Positions 1-10,508 of a DNA stretch of 46,772 bases are shown here, in pieces. Origin of the DNA: Prorocentrum cordatum. Its lineage: Eukaryota > Sar > Dinophyceae > Prorocentrales > Prorocentraceae. The stretch is from positions 319,145 through 365,916 of the forward strand of contig CAUYUJ010015516.1 of assembly GCA_963575745.1 (NCBI GenBank), read 5' to 3'. The position numbers and the translations under genes were made by a program. The first letter of the stretch is position 1. Each line of letters opens with the position of its first letter. The notes under the pieces are model-generated. The model saw nothing but the letters and a program-made list of their open reading frames with translations, searched no databases and was not told the origin of the DNA.

Positions 1-582
1 TTGCTGGGGGGGTAATAAAAATTACCACCCCTCACGCAGATCCGCAGGGTCAGGGTCAAAAACACACAGGATTTGCCACATTCCTGGAATTTGCTGCCAC
101 CCCTCACGCAGATCGGCGGGGTCAGGGTCCAAAAACATAAGGGATTTACCACACTTCTAAAATTTGCTGCCACCCCTCACGCAGATCCGTAGGGCCAGGG
201 TCCAAAAACACAAGGGATTTGCCACATTTCTACAATTTGCTGCCACCCCTCACGCAGATCGGCGGGGTCAGGGTCCACTAACACAATGGATTTGTTGCAT
301 TTCTGAAATTCGGTGGCACCCCTCACGCAGATCGGCAGGGTCAGGGTCCAAAGTCACATGGGATTTGCCACATTTCTGAAATTCGGCGGCACCCCTCATG
401 CAGATCGGCAGGGTCAGGGTCCAAAAGCAGAAGGGATGTACCACATTTCTAAAATTTGCTGCCACCCCTCACGCAGATCCGTAGGGTCAGGGTGCAAAAA
501 CTCACAGGATTTGCCACATTTCTGAAATTCGGTGGCACCCGTGATGCAGATCCGTAGGGTCAGGGTCGAAAAACAAACAGGT
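1..582. repeat. 73-bp tandem repeat array, about 8 copies
   Basis: The landmark CCCTCACGCAGATC recurs with its ctcac step at about 31, 103, 176, 249, 322, 395, 468 and 541, so the period is 73 bp (72 for the first step). Each unit reads roughly CCCTCACGCAGATC, GGCGGGGTCAGGGTCC, an A-rich block, then GGATTTGCCACATTTCTGAA. Copies differ by scattered substitutions. The array is cut by the window start and decays after the eighth unit. No convincing coding signal: open frames here are carried by the periodicity. Confidence 0.95.
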
Positions 583-1479
583 CCTGACACTGCTTCACGG
601 CGGCGCCCGACCTCATAATTTAGCTCTTGCATCTCCCATTATCTGAAACAAGGGGCCGGCGGCATGGGGCGAAGCCCTTACGGATATCACGGCCAACGCC
701 ATGATATCCACCACCCCCTAATCATCACCCCCCTCTTGGCCGCCCCCGAAGAGCACCCCGGCGGCCACCCGTTCGTTTGTCGGTGACCCCAAAAAACCGC
801 GAGCGGATGGGCCGCGCGGAGACCTCGGGGAATCCCCAACGGACCTCGCCGTGCGGCCCGTCACCCCACGGCTTTGGGGCCCCCTGGAGCCCCCGTCGCC
901 CGAGACGTCCTCGGACGTGACCACCTACAATGTTCCCCGACCCCCCCCCCTGGAAATGAATGGCAAATCGGAGCCTTCGGGTTGGGTTGGGGTGGTTTGG
1001 TGGTCAATGAGGAATACGACCCGAGGCTCAAAACCACGCAGGGCGTGGTCTCCACGCCGCCCTGGGGCACTCGAGCTTGGCCCGGGGCCGCCAAGGTGCG
1101 CGCTGGACGCCACGTCTCTCCATGTGCGCCGCGCGCCCGGCTGTGCTGCGCTGGATTCGCGGCCGGAGGAGCAGGAGGGTCACAGAGATCCGATGTTAGG
1201 GAGCCCACAAAGGACGTACGCGCCCAGCTATGTACATGAACACGGTCCCTTGAAACGCGAGACCGGCCGCGTGATACGAACATTCGCGCAATGCGAACTC
1301 TCGAAACCAGCGTGGATTCATGTACGTGTACGTCCTTCTTTCGCTCCTGATAGTAGTGAGCTTTTCAATGCGAGGTCCCTGGCAGCCCCGACCCTTTTCC
1401 CAGGGCCGGTGTTTGATCCTGGGTCGTCTTTTGACGGTCGCGGAGCCCGGCGAGGGCCTCTGGAGGCCGACATAGCCGC
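583..1479. other. Unassigned GC-rich stretch
   Basis: No repeat periodicity and no recognisable gene. A 230-codon open frame on the plus strand (851-1543) is the longest non-repetitive one, but its composition is Pro/Arg/Ser-rich as expected by chance at this GC content, and its last part enters a dispersed repeat, so I do not call it a gene. Confidence 0.5.
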
Positions 1480-1690
1480 CTTGATTTTTTCAATACAGTG
1501 GGGGCTCGGCCACAAGAAACCTCCGCAAGAGACCCAACCCTGAAATCCGCGATTCGTTCAGTGAAAATTCACATTCGTCGATCGAAACTCGTCAAGATCT
1601 CATTGGGGGCCCATCGAAGTCCAAGAAAAACCCAGGGCACCCTGGCAAAATCCAACTGATTTCTTGGCACGCGCCCCCACTGCACGTTGG
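1480..1690 (+). repeat. Dispersed repeat family X, copy 1
   Basis: Shares ordered blocks with 31108-31290: a CAAGAAACC...CCCAAC-CTGA block, then CCATCGAA--CCAAGAAA, CCCAGGGCACCCTG, then TTTCTTGGCA. Order and spacing are kept while the sequence between is diverged, which fits an old dispersed (possibly transposon-derived) repeat. Ends are not defined. Confidence 0.7.
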
Positions 1691-1719
1691 ATCTCCGGGG
1701 TGGAGGAGGGGGAAGGAGT

Positions 1720-1929
1720 CTGTTTTTCTATATTTCCAGGCAAGCTTACTTGCATGGCGTTCGCCCCCCCCCCCCCCCCCCCCCTCGCCCCTCCTCAATC
1801 GAACACGAGCGTGCAAGTGCCTCTCGACCTGCGTGAGTTCCGCACGTCGAATCGTTTTCCGCTTGCTTCAGACTCAGCCCCCCCCCCCCGCCCATGCAAG
1901 TAAACTTGCCCGAATCCAAAGAAAAACAG
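1720..1929. repeat. Fold-back element with poly-C tracts in the loop
   Basis: The left arm (1720-1765, CTGTTTTTCT...GGCAAGCTTACTTGCATGG) is the imperfect reverse complement of the right arm (1889-1929, CCATGCAAGTAAACTTGCC...AGAAAAACAG). The loop of about 120 bp begins and ends with poly-C runs. This can fold into a long hairpin and resembles a MITE or fold-back remnant. No target-site duplication is evident. Confidence 0.8.
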
Positions 1930-2524
1930 GCACAAGGGGGCGGGCCCTGCGCTCCGACGCGGCGCGACAGAGTGCAGCAGCGGAAGCGAAATCACGACCG
2001 GCAACCCCCCCTGGACCCCCTCTCCCTGCGGCGCTTGCCGCGCCGGCTCGACCTGTGGTGGCCCCCCGGGCCTGGGGCCGGGCGAAACCGCCCGGCGTGA
2101 GGGCACTGCGGCGCCCGGATCTCAGGAGGCAAGCGAGCACACGGACACAGAGAAGCGTCGACCCCCAGGAAGATACGGAGAGTGGGGGAATGGGGGGGGG
2201 GAGAAGACGAGCATCCAGAAAAAGATGACATAACGCGAAGAATCCAGAACTTTGCGTTTATTTGTTTGTGTGTCCCTGGGCCTCCGTAGGATCTCATGGG
2301 GATGACGGACAAGGCAAGGCGAGGCGCCGAACGTTTGCCCCAGACGGCGGGGCGGCCCTCTAAAAACTCGGCGGGGGCGCCCGAGCGCCGAAACTCAGAT
2401 GTCGTAGTGCACGATTGCTTCAGAATCCAGAATTCAAACCATTGACTCCATTGGACCAATCCTTCCCATCAGTTCGATAATTTCGGAGGCAACTACTGAG
2501 AGGTTTTCGTCGGGAAAACGAATA
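1930..2524. other. Unassigned stretch
   Basis: GC-rich sequence with no recognised gene, RNA or repeat. Short open frames on both strands have biased composition without a family signature. Confidence 0.5.
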
Positions 2525-2645
2525 AGATTAAGCCCCATTGTTTGGGCTGCTGCGCCGGATTAGGCCGCGGATTCAGCGGGATTAAGCCCCATTGACCTGG
2601 ATTAAACTGGATTGGCCAGGACTGAACGGGATTAAGCGGGACGTC
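2525..2645. repeat. Short degenerate repeat built on GGATTAAGC
   Basis: GGATTAAGCCCCATTG occurs twice and shortened forms (GGATTAGGC, GGATTCAGC, GGATTAAAC, GGATTAAGC) recur between and after. A degenerate minisatellite of roughly 10-20 bp spacing, with no fixed period. Confidence 0.7.
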
Positions 2646-2852
2646 GGACCAGGGCAAAATCAGCATTTTACCTCCCAGGAATTGCATCCGACGATAATGG
2701 AGCGTGACGCAAACAAGGGACACAGTTGCCTCACGTGCGTTTGTGCGATGCTACCCATCACCTCGGCCATAGTTGGCACGTACGTCAAATCCAAAAACTC
2801 GTTGGGCGGATAGGGGAGGGGGGGCAGCCGAGAGCGAGGCAGGACGTCGTGG

Positions 2853-3104
2853 TAGGAGGAGGGGGAGGAGGAAGAGGAGGAGGAGGAGGAAGAAGAGGAG
2901 GCGGAGGAGGAGGAGGAGAGGGAGGGGGAGGGGGAGGAGGAGGAGAAAAGGGAGGAGGACGAGGAGGAGGAGGAAGAGGGATGAGGAGGAGGAGGAAGAG
3001 GAGGAGGCGAGGAGAGGAGGAGGATGAGGATGAGGAGGAGGGGGAGGGGGAGGAGGAGGAGAAAAAGGAGGAGGAGGAGGAGGAGGAAGAGGGATGAGGA
3101 GGAG

Positions 3105-3136
<32 letters not shown>

Positions 3137-3139
3137 GGA
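2853..3139. repeat. (GGA)n polypurine tract, plus strand
   Basis: About 290 bp of GGA/GGAA/GGGA with interruptions by GAT and AAA. It is the partner of the CCT tract at 3555-3820, with a roughly 415-bp non-repetitive spacer, so the purine strand switches across the spacer. Long open frames here are artefacts of triplet repetition. Confidence 0.95.
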
Positions 3140-3554
3140 ATGTTGTGGTGAGGGCGGGCAGGGGAGGCGCCCGCGGTCGGAACAGCCCGGACCACCAGGC
3201 GAACGCCGGAGGTCCGTCCCACGAACGGCTCAGCGGAACAACCTGGCCCGTCAAGCGAACAGAGCCCGGCCCGTCACGCGAACGCCCCCGAGGCCGCTCC
3301 CGAGAGCCCGGAAATCCAAACGCCAACTGTGGAACCAAAGGCGTCAACCAATCGCCGTTCCGAACCACCGCCTGATCGCACCGAACACTGGAAGTCCCCC
3401 AAACAACCCCCAAAACCCCAACATCAGCGCCCCCAAACCCCCGACCGGAACGGAACGGAACGGCACCCAGTCTCGTGCAGCGCCCGGACCTACGAGGTGC
3501 GTGGGTTTGTGGCACCGCAGTGCCTCAGTCGTGCTCTCCTGGGAAGGGCCAGGA
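3140..3554. other. Spacer between polypurine and polypyrimidine tracts
   Basis: GC-rich sequence carrying several spaced copies of a GCGAAC-type motif (for example GGCCCGTCAAGCGAAC and GGCCCGTCACGCGAAC). No gene recognised. Confidence 0.55.
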
Positions 3555-3820
3555 ACCTCCTCCCTCCTCCCTCCTCCTTCCTCCCTCCTCCCTCCTCCCT
3601 CCCCCCTCCTCCCTCCTCCCTCCTCCCTCCTCCTTCCTCCCTCCTCCCTCCTCCCTACCCCTCCCTCCTCCTCCTCCATCCCTCCCCCTTCATCCCTCTT
3701 CCCTCCCCCCTCCTCCTCCTTCCGCCTCCTCCTCCTCATCCTCCTCCTCTTCCTCCTCCTCCTCCTCCTCGTCCTCCTCCTCCTGCTCCTCCTCCTCCTC
3801 CTCCCCCTCCTCCTCCTCCG
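3555..3820. repeat. (CCT)n polypyrimidine tract, plus strand
   Basis: About 265 bp of CCTCCT/CCTCCC with a few CTTC and CGT interruptions, complementary in sense to the GGA tract at 2853-3139. Confidence 0.95.
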
Positions 3821-3985
3821 CCTGGGAGGCGAGGCGAAGCAAGGCCGATCGTCTTGCGAGCGAGGCGGAGTCGGCGGAGAGCCCCTGGTTTTCGCCCTCC
3901 TGGGGCCTCCTGGGAGGCCCTCGTCGCCACGGCTGGATTCGCCCCGCATGTCTACCCATCGGTCGGAAGAAGTAGGTAGAAAGAT

Positions 3986-4110
3986 GAAGTAGGAAGGCGT
4001 TGGAAATAGATTGGGTATCCGCCCGCTTCCTGAAGAGGAAGGAAAAGGGAAAACCACTCGACTCTTGAAGTAGGAAGGCGCTGAAAGTAGATTGGAATCT
4101 GGAAATCCAA
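3986..4110. repeat. 81-bp direct repeat, two copies
   Basis: GAAGTAGGAAGGCG followed by a TGGAAATAGATTGG-type block starts at 3986 and again at 4067. A shorter related GAAGTAGGTAGAAAG lies just upstream at about 3970. No function assigned. Confidence 0.8.
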
Positions 4111-4590
4111 AAATACCTACTTTCAACGACCGGTGGGTAAGCAAAACGGACCCCGGGGGAGATGCAAGCGTTGGACATCCCGGGCCTCGGGGTCATGGAA
4201 CGGGGAGGACGTCCCAAGCAAAGCGCCCAGCCCGCCCTGCCGACACATGCGGTGTCCAGACGAAAAGGCGTAGTGCTCCGTAGAAGGAAGAGGGCCTGGT
4301 GAGGACAGGAGCGGATGCGCGGCAAAATTTGGCCAGAGAGGGACCTACGGGTGCCCGGTGGCGCTGTGATATCGCCCTCTCCCGACGCAAGTGGCGGCGA
4401 GGCTTCTGACGCAGCACGAGGCTTCTGACCCACAACTCAGGCACGTCGGTGATGGTGATGTATTGGTACTGCATGGGTATTGCGGCGGCATAGGAAGTGC
4501 GTACGGTACTTCGTTGGTGCTGAATTTGGGTTGATACTCTAGTGGTCTTGTATGTACAATGTAGGCGCTTCTGGCCGATCATTGTATGTG
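4111..4590. other. Unassigned stretch
   Basis: No gene, RNA or repeat recognised. Composition becomes AT-richer after about 4440. Confidence 0.45.
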
Positions 4591-4830
4591 GCATACGGGG
4601 GGGAGGAAATGGAGGAAGGGGAGGAGGAGGGCGCGGGAGGAATAAGGGTGAGGAGGAGAGAGAAACCGGAACAGAGAGAGAGAGGGATAGACACTGATAA
4701 AGACAAAAGGATATATATATATGTATAAAGAGAAAGAGAGGGAGAGAGAGAGAGAGAGAGGGAGAGAGAAAGAGAAAAACAGAACAACAAATCAGAAAAA
4801 CAGAGAGACATAGAGAGTTAGAGGGAGAGA
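4591..4830. repeat. Purine-rich tract with GA and AT microsatellites
   Basis: Degenerate GGA/GAA purine sequence containing (AT)n at about 4710 and a (GA)n run at about 4733-4770. It leads directly into dispersed repeat Y copy 1. Confidence 0.85.
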
Positions 4831-4955
4831 CGCCCTAGTTTAGCGCTTCCCCCGCGCTCCACCCACACTCAACACGAAAGTGGAATCGCCCAAGTAGGGC
4901 GGGCCGGCCGGGGGGTCGCCCGCTGAAACCAATAATAAAGGACAGGATGAGAATG
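4831..4955. repeat. Dispersed repeat family Y, copy 1
   Basis: Matches 6211-6335 through ordered blocks CGCCCTA, GAATCGCC, GGGCGGGCC, CCCGCTGAAAC and TAAAGGACAGG. Both copies are preceded and followed by (GA)n microsatellites, so the unit is a short microsatellite-associated element. It has no coding capacity; a SINE-like origin is possible, but I see no tRNA-like A/B boxes. Confidence 0.8.
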
Positions 4956-5069
4956 AGAGAGAGAGAGAGAAAGATATCGATAGATAACCCATATAATCCG
5001 GTGATTTCCCCGAGCGCCAGACAGAGGAGTCGAAACAAAGAGAGAGAGAGAGAGAGAAAGATAATGATA

Positions 5070-5172
5070 CATGTGTATATATATGTATATATACACACAA
5101 GGCTGCATTGGCGTTGCGCGCCATGCAGCTTGGTCTTCTGAGTTTCGCACGTAAGCGGAGTGCGTGCGGGCG
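5070..5172 (+). repeat. Dispersed repeat family Z, copy 1, with hairpin
   Basis: (TA)n runs into ACAAGGCTGCAT and a foldable segment at 5102-5129: GCTGCATTGGCG pairs with CGCCATGCAGC, an 11-bp stem with one bulged T and a short loop. The following CTTGGTC and AAGCGGA blocks recur in copy 2 at 16070-16170, also preceded by (TA)n. Confidence 0.75.
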
Positions 5173-5391
5173 TACATGCGCGCATGCATGTATGCACGAG
5201 CACGCGCATACACGCTCTGCATATATAGACATATATGTGTGTATATACACGTATCTACACCACACATGTATACTGCTGTACATTGTATACATGATACTTA
5301 TAAACATGTGTATGTATGTGTGCATGGCAATCGCAGGTGTTTGTTGGTGCACGCACCTATATGTAATTATAGGTGCGCGTACACATACGTA
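5173..5391. other. CGTATATGTG-rich degenerate tract
   Basis: Sequence dominated by short purine/pyrimidine-alternating words (CATATATGTGTGTA, CGCGCATGCATG). This kind of composition favours left-handed or cruciform DNA. No gene. Confidence 0.55.
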
Positions 5392-5860
5392 TCTCAGGCG
5401 GTAATGGCCTGACCGCCTGCTCAGGGCATCTCGCAACTCAGAAGTGCGAGGGTCTCAGGCGAAAGTAGCCAGACTACTACGGGGCAATGCATCTCCGATG
5501 TCAGCGTTCCGAGGATGTTTCAAGCGAAATTGAGCTGACCACCTCAGCTGAGGACATACCCGAACCCAGAATTGCGAGGATGTCTCAAACGAAAATGGCC
5601 TGAACACCTCAGCTCAGGGCATCCCTGAATCCAAAGTTGCGAGGATGTCTCAGGTGAAAATGGCGGACTACTCTGCGGCAGGGCATCTCGGAATCCAGAG
5701 TTGCGAAGATGCTTCTAGCGAAAGTGGCCGGAACACCTCAGCTCAGGGAGCCCCAGAACCCAGAGTTGCGAAAAGGTCTCAAGCGGAAATGGCCGCACAA
5801 CCTTGGGGCAGAGCTTCTCTGGGATCAGAGTTGCGAGGACATCTCAGCCGACAGTGGGAA
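5392..5860. repeat. 65-bp tandem repeat array, about 7 copies
   Basis: The TCTCAGGCGAAAATGGCC-type landmark starts at about 5392, 5453, 5518, 5583, 5648, 5713, 5777 and 5842, giving a 65-bp period after a shorter first unit. Units end in GAACCCAGAGTTGCGAGGATG. Copies are moderately diverged. Partial open frames simply follow the unit. Confidence 0.93.
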
Positions 5861-6160
5861 GGAGGAAGGCGAAGGGAAAGAGTAATGGGAGGAGTCCCGC
5901 GGACCCGAGGACAGGCACGCACGAACGCTTCGGATCGGAAGTCAAGGCATGGAGGCTGGAACTGACGCGGATGCAAGACGCTGGGAGCTGGCCTCCGACA
6001 GCGTTGAAAGACAGGAGGACCTGAGAGGGACTCAACGACGGGCGCCGCCAGAGCGTGTGGGAAAAATCTGGAGGCCTTGTGAATGTGTCGGAGTGCTGCG
6101 TGTCAGATTGCTACGCTGCAAGGCGTATCCGAGGTTGACGTTGCCAGGGTGTCTCTTTCA
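5861..6160. other. Unassigned stretch
   Basis: No recognisable gene or repeat between the 65-bp array and the next (TA)n/(GA)n block. Confidence 0.45.
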
Positions 6161-6210
6161 CATATATATATAGAGGGAGAGAGAGAGAGAGAGAGAAAAC
6201 AACAAAAGAA

Positions 6211-6335
6211 ACGCCCTAATTTGGTGTTTTCTCCATTCTCTGCCCACGCACTAAAAATAAACGAAATCGCCAAACTCGGGCGGGCCGCCCTGGAAATCAC
6301 CCGCTGAAACAAATAGTAAAGGACAGGGTGAGAAA
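6211..6335. repeat. Dispersed repeat family Y, copy 2
   Basis: Counterpart of 4831-4955, with the same order of blocks and flanking (GA)n at about 6176-6197 and 6336-6352. Roughly 65-70% identical by eye, so the two copies are old. Confidence 0.8.
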
Positions 6336-6352
6336 AAGAGAGAGAGAGAGAG

Positions 6353-6696
6353 AATGAAAACAAACAAAGAAGAAAGAAAGAGAGAACAAACGATACATGG
6401 AAAGAAACAAAACAGAAAGAGAGAGCGAGGGGAGGAGGGAGGATAAGGAAGAGGAGGGAGGATACAGAGGAGGGAGGAGAGTGGCTCAATCATGAACCTT
6501 GACCCAAAAGCCCAGGGGCCCCCAATTGCGGCAGGGTTGAGGACCCACTCGGGTGCCCTGGGGCCGAGGAGGAGGGCGCGGAACAGGGAGGAGGGAGGAG
6601 AGGGATGGAGTGAGAAAGAGGAGAAGAAAAAGACCGAACCTCACTCCAGGCCCCTCCCCCTCCTCCTCCTCCTTCCTCCTAGAACCCCAAGCGTAT
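6353..6696. repeat. Purine-rich degenerate tract
   Basis: GAAAGA/GGAGGA-rich sequence, then a 6.5-kb unique patch and a CCT run at about 6657-6680. No gene seen. Confidence 0.6.
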
Positions 6697-6800
6697 AATC
6701 CCACCAGCCCTCTGGACGTCGGTGGTTTAGAGCGTTTCCTCTTCAACCCCTCCTTCTTCCCCTTCGGGGAGGGGTTTACCCCTCTCCCTACCCCTCCCCT
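6697..6800 (+). repeat. Dispersed repeat family W, copy 1, with nested hairpins
   Basis: AATCCCACCAGCCCT, GTGGTTTAG and TTCTTCCCCTTCGGGGAGG are shared with 40836-40944. The 3' part contains CCCC-TTC-GGGG (6759-6769) overlapping GGGGAGGGG-TTTA-CCCCTCTCC (6766-6787), two mutually exclusive hairpins. The copy abuts the GTC array directly. Confidence 0.85.
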
Positions 6801-6806
6801 CCCCTG

Positions 6807-7386
6807 CCGTCGTCCGTCGTCCGTCGTCGTCGTTGACGTCGTCGTCGTCCGTCGCCGTCGTCGTCGTCGTCGTCGTCGTGGTCCATCGTCCGTCATCGTC
6901 GTCGCCATCGCCCATCTACGTCGTCGTCGTCCGTTGTCGTCGTCGTCGTCGTCGTCATCCATCGTCCGTCGTCCGTCGTCGTCCGTCGTCCGTCGGTCGC
7001 CGTCGTCCATCGTCCAACGTCGTCATCGTCGTCCGTCGTGCGTCGTCCGCCGTCGACGTCGTCGTCGTCGTGGTCTGTCGTTCGTCGTCCGTCTTCGTCG
7101 TCGTCGTCGTCCGTCATCCGTCGTCCCTCTTCCGTCGTCAAACGTTCGTCGTTCGTCTTTCGTCGACCGTCATCCGTCGTCCGTCTTCCGTCGTCCGTCG
7201 TCCATCGTCTGTCGTCGTCGTCCGTCGTCGACGTCGTCGTCCGTCGTCGTCCGTCGTCCAACGTCGTCATCGTCGTCCGTCGCCGTCGTCGTCGTCCGTC
7301 GTCCGTCGTCCACCGTCGACGTCGTCATCGTCGTCGTCGGCCGCCGTCGTCGTCCGTGGTCCGTGGTCCGTGGTCCGTGGTCCGTG

Positions 7387-7435
<49 letters not shown>

Positions 7436-7770
7436 ATCGTCCGTCGTCGTCCTCCGTCGTCGTCGTCGTCGTCGTGGTCCATCGTCAGTCGTCGTCGTCG
7501 TCGTCGTCATCGTCCATCGTCGTCGTCGCCGTCGTCGTCGTCCGTCGTCCGTCGTCATCAACGTCACCGTCGTCGTCCGTCCTCGTCGTCGTCGAACGTT
7601 ATCGTCGCCGTCCGTCCTCGTCCTCGCCCGCCGTCGTTGTCGTGGTCCGTCTTCGTCGTCGTCGTCCGTCGTCCGTCGTCACTCGTCTCTTCTGTCGTCT
7701 TTCGTCTTTCGTCGACCGTCATCCGTCGTCCGTCTTCCGTCGTCCGTCGTCCGTCGTCTGTCGTCGTCGT

Positions 7771-7805
<35 letters not shown>

Positions 7806-9032
7806 CGTCGTCCAACGTCGTCGTCGTCCGTCGTCGTCGTCGCCCGTCGTCCGTCGTCCGCCGTCGACGTCGTCATCGTCGTCGTCGGCCGCCGTCGTCG
7901 TCCGTCATCAGTCGTCCGTCGTCCGTCGTCGTCGTCGTCGTCGTCCGTAGTCGTCGTCGTCGTCGTCGTCCGTCGTCGTCCTCGTGGTCCATTGTCCGTC
8001 GTCGTCGTCGTCGTCATCTTCTATCGTCGTCGACGCCGTCCGTTGTCGTTGTCGTCGTCGTCGTCCGTCGTCCGTCGTCGTTCGTCGTCAGTCGGTCGCC
8101 GTCCGTCGTCGTCGTCGTCGTCAAACGTCAGCGTCGCCGTCCATCCTCGTCGTCGTCCGACGCCATCGTCGTGGTCTGTCGTTCGTCGTCCATCTTCGTC
8201 GTCGTCCGTCGTCCGTCGTCCGCCGGTCGTCTTCGGTCTTTCGTCGACCGTCATCCGTCGTCCGTCGTCCGCCGTCCGTCGTCCGTCGTCGTCGTCCGTC
8301 GTCCGTCGCCCATCGTCTGTCGTCCGCCGTCGACGTCGTCATTGTCGTCGTCGTCCGTCGTCGTCGTCGTCCGTCGTCCGTCGTCCGTCGTCCGCCGTCG
8401 ACGTCGTCACCGCCGTCGTCGGCCGCCGTCGTCGTACGTCGTCCGTCGTCCGTCGTCGTCCGTCGTCGTCGTCGTCGTCCGTCGTCGTCGTCGTCGTCCG
8501 TCGTCGTGGTTCATCGTCCGTCGTCCGTCGTCGTCATCGTCCATCGTCGTCGTCGTCGTCCGTCGTCCGTCGTCGTCGTCGTCGTCGTCGCCGCCGTCGA
8601 CGTCGAACGTCATCTTCGCCGTCCATCCTCGTCGTCGTCCGTCGTCGTCGTCGTGGTCAAAAACTCGTCGTCCGTCTTCGTCGTCGTGGTCCGACGTCAA
8701 TCGTCCCTCGTCCGTCGTTCGTCTTTCGTCTTTCGTCGACCGTCATCCGTCGTTCGTCGCCAGTCGTCGTCGTCCAACGTCATCGTCGTCCGTCGCCGTC
8801 GTCGTCCGTCGTCCATCGTCCGTCGTCCGTCGTCGACGTCGTCATCGTCGTCGTCGGCCGCCGTCGTCGTCGTCGTCCGTCGACCGTCGTCCGTCGTCAT
8901 CGTCGTGGTCGTCGTCGTCGTTGTCGTCTTCCGTCGTCCGTCGTCGTCGTCGTCGTTCGTCGTCGTCGTCGTGGTCCATCGTCCGTCGTCGTCGTCGTCG
9001 TCGTCGGCATAGTCTATTGTCGTCGTCGTCGT

Positions 9033-9064
<32 letters not shown>

Positions 9065-9262
9065 CGTCGTCTGTCGTCCGTCGTCGTCCGTCGTCCGCCG
9101 GTCGCCGTCGCCGTCGTCGTCGTCCGTCATCGTCGCCGTCCGACGTTCGTCGCCCGTCTGCGTCGTCGTCGTCCGTCGTCCGTCGTCAACCGTTCGTCTT
9201 TCGTCTTTCGTCGACCGTCATCCGTGGTCCGTCATCCGTCGTCCATCGTCTGTCGTCGTCGT

Positions 9263-9294
<32 letters not shown>

Positions 9295-10464
9295 CGCCGT
9301 CCAACGTCATCGTCGTCGTCCGTCGTCGTCGTCGTCCGTCGTCCGTCGTCCGCCGTCGACGTCGTCGTCGTCGTCCGTCGTCCGTCGTCCGTCGTCCGTC
9401 GTCCGTCGTCGTCGTCGTCGTCGTCGTCCGTCGTCGTCCGTCGTCGTCGTCGTCCGTCGTCGTCGTCGTGGTCCATCGTCCGTCGTCGTCGTCGTCTTCG
9501 TCGTCATCGTCTATCGTCGTCGTCGTCGTCGCCGCCCGTTGTCGTCGTCGTCGTCAGCCGTCCGTCGTCGTCCGTCGTCCGTCGGTCGCCGTCGTCGTCG
9601 TCCGTCATCGTCGCCGACCGACGTTCGTCGCCCGTCTGCGTCGTCGTCGTCCGTCGTCCGTCTTCCGTCATCAATCGTTCGTCTTTCGTCTTTCGTCGAC
9701 CGTCATCCGTCGTCCGTCTTCCGTCGTCCATCGTCTCTGTTGTAGTCGTCTGTCGTCGTCGTCGTCGTCGTCCGTCGTCCAACGTCGTCGTCGTCGTCGT
9801 CCGTCGTCGTCGTCGTCCGTGGTCCGTCGTCCGTCGTCCGCCGTCGACGTCGTCATCGTCGTCGTCGGCCGCCGTCGTCGTCCGTCGTCCGTCGTCCGTC
9901 GTCCGTCGTCCGTGTCGTCGTCGTCGTCGTCCGTCGTCCGTCGTCGTCGTCGTCGTCCGTCGTCGTCGTCGTCGTCCGTCGTCCGTCGTCGTTGTCGTCG
10001 TCGTCATCGTCTATCGTCGTCGTCTATCGTCGTCGTCCGTTGTCGTCGTCGTCGTCCGTCGTCCGTCGTCCGTCGTCCGTCGTCGTCCGTCGTCCGTCGG
10101 TCGCCGTCGTCGTCGTCGTCATCGTCGTCCGTCATCGTCGCCGTCCGACGTTCGTCGCCCGTCTGCGTCGTCGTCGTCCGTCGTCCGTCGTCAATCGTTC
10201 GTCTCTTTCGTCTTCCGTCGACTGTCATCCGTCGTCCGTCGTCCGTCTTCCGTCGTCCAACGTCGTCGTCGTCGTCCGTCGTCGTCGTCGTCGTCCGTCG
10301 TCCAACCAACTTCGTCGTCGTCGTCGTCCGTCGTCGTCGTCCGTCGTCCGTCGTCCGTCGTCCGTCGTCCGCCGTCGGCGTCGTCATCGTCGTCGTCGGC
10401 GTCCGTCGTCCGCCATCGTCGTCCGTCGTCCGTCGGCAGTCGTCCATCGTCCGTCGTCCGTCGT

Positions 10465-10508
<44 letters not shown>

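Noticed and set aside
851-1543. A 230-codon open frame as a gene
   Set aside because: No recognisable domain, composition typical of GC-rich chance frames, and its end lies in dispersed repeat X.
2751-3992. Glu/Arg/Gly or Pro/Ser/Leu open frames in GGA and CCT tracts here and at 31.2-32.1, 39.8-40.3 and 42.6-43.1 kb
   Set aside because: Triplet-repeat artefacts open in every frame and on both strands.
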